DNA from: Planctomycetota bacterium
Lineage (GTDB): Bacteria; Planctomycetota; B15-G4; SIAN01
Length of the DNA stretch: 64,000 nucleotides
NCBI GenBank assembly: GCA_016795285.1
Contig: JAEUIC010000028.1
Coordinates: 1 to 64,000, forward strand
Reading direction: 5' to 3'
Shown: positions 56,268-64,000 of the stretch, one piece after another
Layout: each line of letters begins with the position of its first letter
Position numbering within the stretch: position 1 is the stretch's first letter
The notes under the pieces: model-generated
What the model saw: the letters and a program-made list of their open reading frames with translations, nothing else
Told to the model about the DNA's origin: nothing
The model's database searches: none
Made by a program: the position numbers and the translations under genes

Positions 56268-56283
56268 CGGCACACCGCTTGCC
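56268..56283 (+). promoter_or_regulatory. Sigma-54 promoter (-24/-12) of the tail-anchored gene
   Basis: CGGCACACCGCTTGCC has GG (56269-56270) and GC (56281-56282) exactly ten bases apart, with GGCAC and TTGC blocks matching the consensus. It lies about 57 bases before the GTG start at 56340. Confidence 0.6.
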
Positions 56284-56339
56284 AATCCACTCCCGGTCGC
56301 AGGAGCGTCGGTGCAATTCGCGCCGTGCTCGAGGCGACC

Positions 56340-56645
56340 GTGGAGCGCCCTGTGGACGATCGTTCGGCAGAAGTCCCCGCCTCGTCCCTTCCCGATGTCG
56401 AGGGACCTGCGCGACGGGTTGCGCGCGACGTCGGCGCGCTCGGCCATGCGGTGGTGGGGCGGATCGCCGGGGTGGGCGGTCGGCTCGGCGATCGTGGCCG
56501 CCGGGTCATGGCCGTGGACGGCGCGAAGCTCACGGTGCTGCGCCGGCGCGCCGGCGCGCTCGTCTCGTCCGCCCCTTCGACATCGCTGCTGTTGGCGGTG
56601 GTCGCCGGCGCCCTCGTCGCCGTCGGGCTCTGGCTGCTGCTCTAG
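56340..56645 (+). CDS. Small tail-anchored membrane protein
   Basis: A 101-residue protein with a charged cytoplasmic part and a single C-terminal membrane helix (about 83-101, SLLLAVVAGALVAVGLWLLL). The layout resembles YqjD/ElaB-type (DUF883) ribosome- or envelope-associated stress proteins, but the similarity is only in layout. The GTG at 56340 is chosen because GAGG lies five bases upstream; GTG at 56325 is possible. A sigma-54-type promoter precedes it. Its TAG stop shares the palindrome CTAG with the stop of the convergent pyruvate-kinase-like gene. Confidence 0.65.
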   Translation: MERPVDDRSAEVPASSLPDVEGPARRVARDVGALGHAVVGRIAGVGGRLGDRGRRVMAVDGAKLTVLRRRAGALVSSAPSTSLLLAVVAGALVAVGLWLLL

Positions 56646-58498
56646 AAGCCGCGCGCGAGGCGCAGCGGACGCAGCATCGCCCGCTTCTTCCACTGGTGCG
56701 CCTGCATGCGGGCGAGGATGTCGGAGAGCGTGTCGAGCGCCGCCGCGAGGTGGCGCCCCTTGTTGAGCATCACGCACTCGGCGCGCTCGCCCATGGCCGC
56801 ATCGGTGATCTCGGCGCGCGACGGCCGGCCGCTCTTCGCCAGCGTCTCGAGCACCTGGGTCGCCCAGATGACCGGCACGTGCGCCGCCTCGCAGATCCAG
56901 AGGATCTCCTCCTGCACCTCGGCGAGCCGCTCGAAGCCGCATTCGACCGCGAGGTCGCCGCGCGCGATCATCACGCCGTCGCGCGGGCTCTGCATGGTGG
57001 CGAGCAGCAGGTGGGGGAGCTGCTCGAAGGCGCGCTTCGTCTCGATCTTGAGCACGATGCCGAGGTCGGGCCGGTCGAGCGCGCGGAGCCGCTCCTCGAG
57101 CTCCTGCACGTCGGCCGGTCGCTGCACGAACGAGAGCGCCACGCCGTCGGCATGGCGTGCGACGAACTCGAGGTCGGCGACATCCTTCTCGGTCAGCGCC
57201 GGGAGGTCGAGCGCGCTGTCGGGCAGGTTGATTCCCTTGTCGGCGCGCAGCGTCTCGCCGTCGGGGCCCGCGCGGGTGATCTCGACGTGCAGCACCTCGT
57301 GCTCGACGCGACGGACGACTCCGCCGATGCGGCCATCGTCGAACCAGATCGACTCGCCCGCTTGGACGAAGTCGAAGACTTGCGGCAGCGTGCAGCCGAT
57401 GCGCGCCGGGAAGAGCAGCGCGCCGGCGGCGTCGCGCTCGGCGGGGCGGCCCGGCTCGAGAGCGCGGGGCAGCAGCAGCGGATCGCCGCGCCGGAGCCGC
57501 AGCTCCCCTTCGCGCGGCGGCAGCGGGCCGATCGCGGTGGCGCCATCGCGGCCGCGCACCTGCAGCTCGCCCCCCGGCACGAAGTAGGCGGTGCGGTCGA
57601 GCTGCGCGAAGGCACCCTCGCGGCCCACGGCGACGATCGCCAGCTCGCGCGCACGGCCGCGCGCATCGACCGTCTCGACCACGTCGCCGATGCGAAGCTT
57701 TGCGAGCCAGCGCGCCTCGACCGGCAGCACGCCATCCGCGTCGCTCGGCGTGGCGCTCCCCGCGTGCAACCAGACGCGCGCCGGGCGGGTGACCCGGCCG
57801 AGCGGGTCGCGCTGCGGCCGGACGCGCGCCACCGCTGGCCCCGGCTCGATCGGTCCGGTGCGCAGCTTCGGTCCGGCGAGGTCCATCAGGATGCGGCAGC
57901 GCCGCCCGGTCGCCGCTTCGGCGCGCCGCACGTGGTCGACCATGCGACCCCATTTCGTGGCGTCGTCGTGCGCGCAGTTGATGCGCGCGCAGTCCATGCC
58001 GCGCGTGATCCAGTCGCGCACCAGCGCAGGATCGTCGGCCGCCTCGCTCGGCAGCGTGACCAGGATGCGGACCGATCGCTCGGGGCGGGCCGGCCCGAGC
58101 AGCTCCTCGGTGTGGCGCGCCAGCAGCCGCGGCCCGTCGGCGAAGCTCGGCCGCTGCGCGTCGGAGGGCGAGGTGACGAGGGCGGCCGGCGTCGCCGCCG
58201 GGTCGGCATCGGGCGCGCCGGCGAGCCGCTTCACGGCGCGCGTGACCGCCTCGAGCGCCGCCACGACGTTCGGCTCGCAGCGGCCGAGCGACGAGAGGCC
58301 GAGCTCGACGAGGTGCTGCTGCAGCGGCCGCAGGTCATGCGTGCGCAGCTGCAGGTAGTGGACGAGGTTGCGGGCGCTCGCCTGGTAGCTCGGGTGGATC
58401 GGCGCGAGGCGCGGCGCGGCGTCGCGCTCGGCCGCGAGCAGCCGCGCGTGGAGTTCGTCGAGGGTCACGGCCAGGGCGGCGAGTCGGTCCGGTTCCAT
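56642..58498 (-). CDS. Pyruvate kinase-like protein with N-terminal extension and no C-terminal domain
   Basis: A 618-residue protein. The first 140 residues are a helical extension not found in standard pyruvate kinase. The TIM barrel follows: VRILVTLPSEAADDP, GMDCARINCAHDD, ILMDLAGPKLRTG, then an enlarged B domain (about 225-400), FDFVQAGESIWFDDGRIGG, LPALTEKDV, GIVLKIETK with the catalytic Lys, VMIARGDLAVECG and PVIWATQVLETLAKSGRPSRAEITDAAMG. The usual C-terminal allosteric domain is missing. Enzymatic activity is plausible since key residues remain. The TATCGT box seven bases before the ATG suggests a leaderless start. Confidence 0.85.
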   Translation of the reverse strand: MEPDRLAALAVTLDELHARLLAAERDAAPRLAPIHPSYQASARNLVHYLQLRTHDLRPLQQHLVELGLSSLGRCEPNVVAALEAVTRAVKRLAGAPDADPAATPAALVTSPSDAQRPSFADGPRLLARHTEELLGPARPERSVRILVTLPSEAADDPALVRDWITRGMDCARINCAHDDATKWGRMVDHVRRAEAATGRRCRILMDLAGPKLRTGPIEPGPAVARVRPQRDPLGRVTRPARVWLHAGSATPSDADGVLPVEARWLAKLRIGDVVETVDARGRARELAIVAVGREGAFAQLDRTAYFVPGGELQVRGRDGATAIGPLPPREGELRLRRGDPLLLPRALEPGRPAERDAAGALLFPARIGCTLPQVFDFVQAGESIWFDDGRIGGVVRRVEHEVLHVEITRAGPDGETLRADKGINLPDSALDLPALTEKDVADLEFVARHADGVALSFVQRPADVQELEERLRALDRPDLGIVLKIETKRAFEQLPHLLLATMQSPRDGVMIARGDLAVECGFERLAEVQEEILWICEAAHVPVIWATQVLETLAKSGRPSRAEITDAAMGERAECVMLNKGRHLAAALDTLSDILARMQAHQWKKRAMLRPLRLARGF

Positions 58499-58505
58499 GG
58501 CGCGG

Positions 58506-58511
58506 ACGATA
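58506..58511 (-). promoter_or_regulatory. Possible -10 box (TATCGT) of the pyruvate-kinase-like gene
   Basis: On the minus strand TATCGT lies seven bases before the ATG, with the same hexamer and spacing as at 29738. No Shine-Dalgarno. Confidence 0.4.
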
Positions 58512-58630
58512 GGCGCGCGGCGTCGTCGGCCGCGAGCCCGCGCGCGCTCGAGGACGCCGCGCCGATGAAGCGGCGATGAAGTCGGGAAAAGGCGCGCGCG
58601 CAGCTCGTGGTCGCGCGCGCGAGAGGGGGG

Positions 58631-61600
58631 TCAGTTCGAGCCGTAGTCGGCGTGGAGCTGCAGCTGCTCGAGCGCGGGCCGGCGCGAACGGAGCGTGAGG
58701 TCGCTGCCATCCGCCGCGAGGTCGAAGGTCACGCGCCAGCGCAAGAACTGGCGGCCGCTCGCGATGGCGACGTCGCCCGACCACGCGGTGAGCGTCGCGG
58801 GATCGATCTCCTTCGAGCCGGGGACGATCGCATCGGCGCCCTGGAACTCGATCTGCACCGTCGCGTTGACCGGCACGAAATCGAGCTGCGGCTCTTCGCC
58901 GGCCTCGTAGTCGCCGGTCGCCGGGTTGATGCGACCGCGATAGAGGCAGCGGAAGTCGGCGAGGTCGGGGGCGACGACGTTGCCGCTGCCGTCGGTGAGG
59001 ACGAAGCCGGCGCCGTCGACGCCGGTGAAGCCAAGGAGCGGCGCGCCGCTGCTGCGCGCGCTGATCCGGCCGAAGTCGTACCAGGTCGAGAGGGCGCGGC
59101 TGATCGGCCCCGACTCGACCGGCACCAGCGTGTTGGTCGGGTCGATCCAGCTGCTCGGCGGCCGCAGGCTGCCGTTGGTGTCGCTGGTGCCCGGGAAGAC
59201 GACGGTCGCCGTGCTGCCGCTCGCCACCTGCAGCTGGATCAAGCCGTGGCCGCCATCGCCGCCGTCGCCCATCGCTCCGTTGCCGCTGTTGCTGCAATCG
59301 AGGTAGTCGTTGTTGGGGCTGGCGTCGTCGCCCCGGCCGCCGCGCACGTCGAGGATCGCGCCCTGGGCGACGAAGAGGCTCGAGGCCGACTGCAGCGCGA
59401 TCGTGCCGCCCGCGCCGCCGCCGCCGCCGCCGCCCCAGTAGGAGCAGCCGATTCCCTCGCCGCCGCCGCCGGTGCCGCCGCGAGCGTCGATGAACGCGGT
59501 CGCTTCCAGCGTGATCGCGCCGAGCGCCGCGAGGCGGAACGCGCCGCCGCCGCCGCCGCCCGCACCGCCGCGCGAGTCGCCGACCGACGCGCCGTAGCCG
59601 AAGCGGTCCATCCGGTCCTCGTTGGCGCAGCAGCCGTCGTTGGCGGGATCGCTGTCGAGGTCGCACCAGTTGCCGCAGTAGTAGGAGTCGGTGAGCGTGC
59701 CGCCGCCGCCGCCGCCCTGGCCGCCGATCAGCCGCGTCAACTGTCCGTGGGCGCCGAAGAAGTCGTTGCTGGTCGAGCCGTCGTCCGCGAACGGATGGAG
59801 CCCGCCGGTGCCGGCGAGGCTCGTCGTGTCGTCGGAGAGGAGCCAGCCGCCCGCGGCATCGGGGTGGACGTTGGCGATGCCGTTCAGCACGTTGCCGCTC
59901 TTGTCGAGCGGCGTCGCGCCGGCGCGGAACAGCGAGCCGCCGCCGCCGCCGGCGATCTTGCAATTGCCGTTGCCCATACGGAACTCATCGCAGTTGCCGA
60001 GTTCGTCGTTGGTCTGGTAGTTCCCCTTCGAGTCCTTCTGGTCGAGGATCCCCGCCTGCGCGCCGCCGCCGCCGATGCGCTTCAGCACGCCGTCGGCGGG
60101 GTCGATCCCGAGTCCCGCCTCCGAGAAGGTGGGGGAGACGAGCGAGAGGTAGTTCAGCTGGTCGGCGGGGAAGAAGACGAGCGGGTGGGCATCGCCGCCG
60201 CGCCCGCCGCCCGGCCCGCCGGCGCCGCCGGGGATCGACAGGAACGCCGAGTCGTAGGCGAACTCGCTGGTCCCGATCTCGCCATGCAGGTCGATCGTGC
60301 CGGCGATCCGAACCGAACCGGTGGCGCGCAGGACGAGCGGCTGGCTGCCCGTCACCCGCAGCGTCACGCGAGCCGGCAGGTCGATGTCGGTGAAGTCGAA
60401 GACGCCGCCGTTCACCGTCAAGCCGGCGGGCGCGTCGGGAGTCGAGCCGTCGAAGAGCGGGAAGAGCTGGGAGTCGGTGTCGAGGAGGACCGTCGTGAAC
60501 GTGCCGGGCGGCGGCCCGACCGGGAGGAAGCGGCCGAGCGTGCCGGTCCCCTCGAACTCGAAGCCCGCCTCGAGCAGGTCGGAGTCGTCGCGATCCCACT
60601 CCGCGCCAAGTTCGCCGCGCGCGAGTTGCGCCGCGTCGCCGTCGCGCCGCTTCGTCTCCTCGAACCCCTCGACGAGGAGATCGCGGAGCGCGCCGCCCGG
60701 ATCGTCGGCGACGGTGAAGGTGGTGGCGAGCTCCGCCGCGCCGGCGGCAGCGCCGAGCTCGCCGATCCCCTTCAGCTCGCCGTCGTGCTGCAGCGCCAGC
60801 AGATGGCCGAACGGCAGCACGCCGCCGGGCAGCACCTCGAGCACCGCGCGATCGCGGCGGTTCTCGACCAGCCGCACTTCGACGGCGAGGTCGACGCCAT
60901 CGGGGCGCGCCGCAGGGCGATCGTCGAGGTCGAGCAGTTGGACGAGCTCGGCGAAGCGCATGGCGCTCTCGGGGCGCAACGGGGCGTCGAAGGTGAGGGT
61001 GAACGCGGGGCGCGGCGGGAAGCGGTCGTCGGGATCGGTGAAGAAGTTGGGCGAGATCCCGGTCGTGCCGTCCACGGGATCGGCGGCGATCCGCTGCGGC
61101 GGCGTCGCCGCGAGTCCGCGCAGCGCTCGGTCGTCGGCGACGTCGAGCGTCGCGAACGGCACGACGATGCCGCGCGGATCGGCCGGGTCGGGGAAGCGGG
61201 CGAGCAGCGGCGCCGCGATCGAGGCGATGAAGCCGAAGAGCTCCGGTGAAGTGCGGAGCGCATAGTCGCCGCCGAAGGAGAGCGCGCCGCCGCCGGCGTC
61301 GAGCGAGCCGTCCTCGAGGAGCGCGCCGACGGGCCGCAGCGGCAGCGCCGGCGTGAAGATCGCGTGGCGCCCCTCGACGTGCCACTCGCCGGCGACCGGC
61401 GCGCCCGCCGCGTCGACGATCGGCAGCACGGTGGCGTTGAGGCGGGCGGCATCGGGCCCGACGCTGAACTCGAGGTCGATCTGCTGGACGAGCGGCGCTT
61501 GCTGCGGCGATGCGTCGAGCGGCTCGCCGTTCACGTCCTGCGGATCGGGGAAGGTCACGTCGAGCAGCGTGGCGCGGATGCGACCGTCGCGCGAACTCTG

Positions 61601-61750
61601 CGCGTCACAGCCGAGCAGCGAGACCGCAAGGAAGGCGGGCAGCCACACGCTCGCTCCGCCCCGCAACCACTCGCCGAGCCGACGCGCGCGGCGGCTCCGA
61701 CGGCGAGGCGTAGATCCGTGGGCGACTCGCGGACTGGCAGGCATGACCAT
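58631..61750 (-). CDS. Giant glycine-rich lipoprotein with Ig-like domain
   Basis: A 1039-residue exported lipoprotein; the basic N terminus is followed by WLPAFLAVSLLGC, with Cys at about residue 49. The first third contains Big_5/SbsA Ig-like strands (RPAFTLTFDAPLRPESAMRFAELVQ). The centre is unusual: long Gly-rich blocks (GGAGGPGGGRGGDAHP, GGQGGGGGGT, GGAGGGGGGAFRLAALG) alternate with beta-helix-like strands (ITLEATAFIDARGGTGGGG) and Cys-rich segments (CCANEDRMDRF). Such chains occur on myxobacterial and planctomycete surfaces, some in gliding, but no function can be assigned. ATG at 61750 is preferred; 61744 and 61816 are alternatives. Confidence 0.75.
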   Translation of the reverse strand: MVMPASPRVAHGSTPRRRSRRARRLGEWLRGGASVWLPAFLAVSLLGCDAQSSRDGRIRATLLDVTFPDPQDVNGEPLDASPQQAPLVQQIDLEFSVGPDAARLNATVLPIVDAAGAPVAGEWHVEGRHAIFTPALPLRPVGALLEDGSLDAGGGALSFGGDYALRTSPELFGFIASIAAPLLARFPDPADPRGIVVPFATLDVADDRALRGLAATPPQRIAADPVDGTTGISPNFFTDPDDRFPPRPAFTLTFDAPLRPESAMRFAELVQLLDLDDRPAARPDGVDLAVEVRLVENRRDRAVLEVLPGGVLPFGHLLALQHDGELKGIGELGAAAGAAELATTFTVADDPGGALRDLLVEGFEETKRRDGDAAQLARGELGAEWDRDDSDLLEAGFEFEGTGTLGRFLPVGPPPGTFTTVLLDTDSQLFPLFDGSTPDAPAGLTVNGGVFDFTDIDLPARVTLRVTGSQPLVLRATGSVRIAGTIDLHGEIGTSEFAYDSAFLSIPGGAGGPGGGRGGDAHPLVFFPADQLNYLSLVSPTFSEAGLGIDPADGVLKRIGGGGAQAGILDQKDSKGNYQTNDELGNCDEFRMGNGNCKIAGGGGGSLFRAGATPLDKSGNVLNGIANVHPDAAGGWLLSDDTTSLAGTGGLHPFADDGSTSNDFFGAHGQLTRLIGGQGGGGGGTLTDSYYCGNWCDLDSDPANDGCCANEDRMDRFGYGASVGDSRGGAGGGGGGAFRLAALGAITLEATAFIDARGGTGGGGEGIGCSYWGGGGGGGAGGTIALQSASSLFVAQGAILDVRGGRGDDASPNNDYLDCSNSGNGAMGDGGDGGHGLIQLQVASGSTATVVFPGTSDTNGSLRPPSSWIDPTNTLVPVESGPISRALSTWYDFGRISARSSGAPLLGFTGVDGAGFVLTDGSGNVVAPDLADFRCLYRGRINPATGDYEAGEEPQLDFVPVNATVQIEFQGADAIVPGSKEIDPATLTAWSGDVAIASGRQFLRWRVTFDLAADGSDLTLRSRRPALEQLQLHADYGSN

Positions 61751-61840
61751 CGACGCCCCCCCGAGCAGCTCGATCACTGCGGCATGGCGAAGGGAATAGC
61801 CGCGCTCCGCCTGCACGCAATCGGCGCAGATGTGACGATT

Positions 61841-64000
61841 TCAGCGCTGCGCCTTGCCGCGCAGCCAACGCGCGAGGTCGTCGAAGCTCGCGTAGACGAC
61901 CGGCGTCACCAGCAGCGTCAGCAGCAGCGAGAGCGTCTGCCCGCCGATCACCACCACGGCCACCGCGCGCCGCTCCTCCGCGCCCGGCCCGGCGCCGAGC
62001 GCGAGCGGGATCATCCCCGCCACCAGCGCGAGCGTCGTCATCAGGATCGGCCGCAGCCGATCGCGGTTCGCCTGCACGATGGCGTCGTCGCGCGCCATGC
62101 CGTGCGCGCGCAACTGCAGCGTGTGGTCGACCTGCAGGATCGCGTTCTTCTTCACCACGCCGAAGAGCACCAGGATCCCGAGCGCGGAGTAGAGGTTGAG
62201 GGAGTTGCCGCTCGCGTCGAGCGACCAGAGCGCGAAGGGGACCGAGAGCGGCAGCGAGACGAGGATCGTCAGCGGGTGGACGAGGCTCTCGAACTGGCTG
62301 GCGAGGATGAGGTACATCAGCACGACCGACAGCGCGAAGGCGGCGAGGAACTCCTCGAAGGTGCGCTCGAGCTCGCGGCCGCGCCCCGAGATGCGCGTGG
62401 TGTAGGTGGGCGGCAGCCCCATCTCGGCGACCGCGCCGCGCAGCGCGTCGAGCCGGTCGGCGAGCGCGTAGCCCGGGCCGACCGAGGCGCGCAACGACAC
62501 CTGCCGCTGGCGGTCGAGCCGATCGACGCGCGCCGCGCTCTTCACCTCCTCGAAGCGCACGAACCCGTCGAGGCGCGCCAGCGTGCCGGCAGCGGTCGGC
62601 ACGGTGAGCTCGCGGATGCGGGCGGTGCGATCGCGGTCGTCGGGCAGAAGGCGCAGGGCGACGTCGTAGTCCTCGCCGAGCGACCGGTCGCGCCAGCGCG
62701 AGGCGCGCTCCTCGCCGCCGACCATCAGGCGCAGCGCGGTCGCGATCGCCTCGACGTCGACGCCGAGGTCGGCCGCTCGCTCGCGGTCGATCACCGCGCG
62801 CAGCTCGGGCCGATCGAGGCGCAGCGTCGTGTCGGCGTCGACGATGCCGCCGAGCTCGCCCGCCCGGCGCTTCAGCTCCTCGCCGTAGCGGGCGAGCGCC
62901 TCGAGCTCGGGGCCGAGCAGCGAGAAGTCGATGTCGAAGTTGCCGCCGCCGATGTTGAAGGACGGCGCGTTGCGCACCGAGCAGCGCAGCCCCTTCAGCT
63001 CCGCGAGCCGCCGGCGCACCTCGACCATCACGTCGCGCTGCGAGTAGTTGCCGCGCCACGCCGCGCCCGGATCGCCGGCGCGCAGCGCGCGCCAGAGCCG
63101 GCCGACGCCGAAGACGCGCTCCTCGTGCGGGGCGATCCGCACGTAGAGGTCGGCGCGGTTCACCTGCGAGAGGAAGCTGCCGCCGAGGTTCATCAGCACG
63201 GTGCGCACGCCGGGCGTCGCGCGGATCGCCGCCTCCGCCGCCCGCAGCGCCTCGTCCATCGCGGCGAGGCTCGCCGTCTCGGGGCCGCTGATGTTGACCT
63301 CGAACTCCGCCTCGTCGACGTCGGCCGGCGTGTACTCCCGCTTCACCCGCCCGTAGAGCGGCCACGCGGCGGCGATCACCAGCCCGGCGACCAGCAGCAC
63401 CACGCCGCGCCAGCGCATCGAGAGGCGGAGCAGCGCGAGGTAGCCGCGCTCGAGGAGCGCGTAGGCGCCGCCGCGCGAGGTCGCCGCACCGCGCGCGGTC
63501 GCCTTCAGGAGGCGCGCGCTCATCATCGGCGTCAGCACGAACGAGACGACCAGGCTCACCATCACCGCGGTCGCCGCCGTGATGCCGAACTGGTAGAGGA
63601 AGCGCCCCGAGATGCTCGACATGAACGAGACCGGGATGAAGATCACCGCCAGCGAGAGCGTGGTCGCCATCACCGCCAGCGCGATCTCGGCGGTCCCCTC
63701 GCGCGCCGCCTCGAAGGGGGAGAGCCCCTTCTCCTCGACCATCCGGTAGATGTTCTCCAGCACGACGATCGCGTCGTCGATCACGATCCCGACCATCAGC
63801 ACCAGCGCCAGCATGGTGACGCTGTTCAGCGTGAAGCCGAGCGCGTCCATCACCGCGAAGCTCGCGATGGTGGAGCAGGGGATCGCGATGGCGGCGATCA
63901 ACGTCGAGCGCCAGCTGCGCATGAAGGCGAGCACGACGGCGCTGGCGAGCACGCTGCCGAGCACGAGGTGGAGCTCGATCTCGGAGAGCGCTGCGTGGAT
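61841..64000 (-). CDS. RND efflux transporter inner-membrane subunit, C-terminal 719 residues (runs off the window)
   Basis: The visible part is about the last two thirds of an AcrB/MdtB-type proton-driven efflux pump. Its first membrane helices include LVLMVGIVIDDAIVVLENIYRMVEE with the proton-relay Asp pair, followed by PVSFMSSISGRFLYQFGIT and ARLL, the end of the first membrane half. The porter/docking domain and the second membrane half (LASQFESLVHPLTILVSLPLSVPFA, FGVVKKNAILQVD with the conserved Lys) follow. The pattern fits the HAE family (organic compounds) rather than heavy-metal CusA. The start and the membrane-fusion partner are outside the window. Confidence 0.93.
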   Translation of the reverse strand: MHAALSEIELHLVLGSVLASAVVLAFMRSWRSTLIAAIAIPCSTIASFAVMDALGFTLNSVTMLALVLMVGIVIDDAIVVLENIYRMVEEKGLSPFEAAREGTAEIALAVMATTLSLAVIFIPVSFMSSISGRFLYQFGITAATAVMVSLVVSFVLTPMMSARLLKATARGAATSRGGAYALLERGYLALLRLSMRWRGVVLLVAGLVIAAAWPLYGRVKREYTPADVDEAEFEVNISGPETASLAAMDEALRAAEAAIRATPGVRTVLMNLGGSFLSQVNRADLYVRIAPHEERVFGVGRLWRALRAGDPGAAWRGNYSQRDVMVEVRRRLAELKGLRCSVRNAPSFNIGGGNFDIDFSLLGPELEALARYGEELKRRAGELGGIVDADTTLRLDRPELRAVIDRERAADLGVDVEAIATALRLMVGGEERASRWRDRSLGEDYDVALRLLPDDRDRTARIRELTVPTAAGTLARLDGFVRFEEVKSAARVDRLDRQRQVSLRASVGPGYALADRLDALRGAVAEMGLPPTYTTRISGRGRELERTFEEFLAAFALSVVLMYLILASQFESLVHPLTILVSLPLSVPFALWSLDASGNSLNLYSALGILVLFGVVKKNAILQVDHTLQLRAHGMARDDAIVQANRDRLRPILMTTLALVAGMIPLALGAGPGAEERRAVAVVVIGGQTLSLLLTLLVTPVVYASFDDLARWLRGKAQR

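Overview
The window looks like chromosomal DNA from a very GC-rich member of the Planctomycetota. The strongest hint is the adjacent pair of a DUF1549/DUF1553 cytochrome-like protein and a Tat-exported DUF1501 protein (34861-38054), a combination typical of that phylum. Further hints are the choice-of-anchor beta-propeller protein, the FHA-Ser/Thr kinase and many large secreted proteins. No rRNA or phylogenetic marker that would fix the genus is present. I see no phage, IS element or CRISPR array; the region reads as core metabolism followed by an envelope, signalling and stress region.

Layout. 1-3.8 kb: the 5' end of a CusF-like copper protein, tRNA-Leu(UAA), glutamate dehydrogenase and the GTPase TypA/BipA. 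3.9-10 kb: an exported alpha/alpha-toroid protein, a diacylglycerol-kinase-family lipid kinase, an ABC-2 permease, a degenerate histidine kinase and a GspG-like protein. 10-15.3 kb: a minus-strand run of yggS, FHA-kinase, yggU, a degenerate purine nucleoside phosphorylase and purN; the last four are joined by overlapping stop and start codons. 15.4-25.7 kb: PQQ lipoprotein, tilS, gap-pgk, 3-methyladenine glycosylase, an Hsp90-family chaperone with a coupled helical partner, rpe and accD. 25.9-38.9 kb: tRNA-Asn, a sulfatase-fold hydrolase divergent from a radical SAM/TPR protein, DUF1801, choice-of-anchor B protein, a YtkA-like/di-haem peroxidase pair, the DUF1549/DUF1501 pair and a methyltransferase. 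39-45 kb: S8 protease, acyltransferase, a tiny DUF5670 membrane protein and an SBBP lipoprotein.

45-58.5 kb is a signalling and stress region: VIT1-like transporter, a CheB-CheR-PAS fusion coupled to a hybrid histidine kinase, two tandem PRC-barrel proteins, a degenerate histidine kinase, an NtrC-type sigma-54 activator, a small tail-anchored protein and an atypical pyruvate kinase. The window ends in a giant glycine-rich lipoprotein and the C-terminal part of an RND efflux pump.

The most interesting signal is regulatory. Good GG-N10-GC (sigma-54, -24/-12) promoters precede a PRC-barrel gene and the small tail-anchored gene, and a weaker one precedes the DUF5670 gene. Each has a similar TTGCWCMATCGS element 55-75 bases upstream, resembling an NtrC-family enhancer, and the NtrC-type activator is encoded between them. 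I infer a small, locally encoded sigma-54 envelope-stress regulon. A second pattern is a TAnnnT box 6-11 bases before the start codon of several genes that lack a Shine-Dalgarno sequence, suggesting leaderless transcription.
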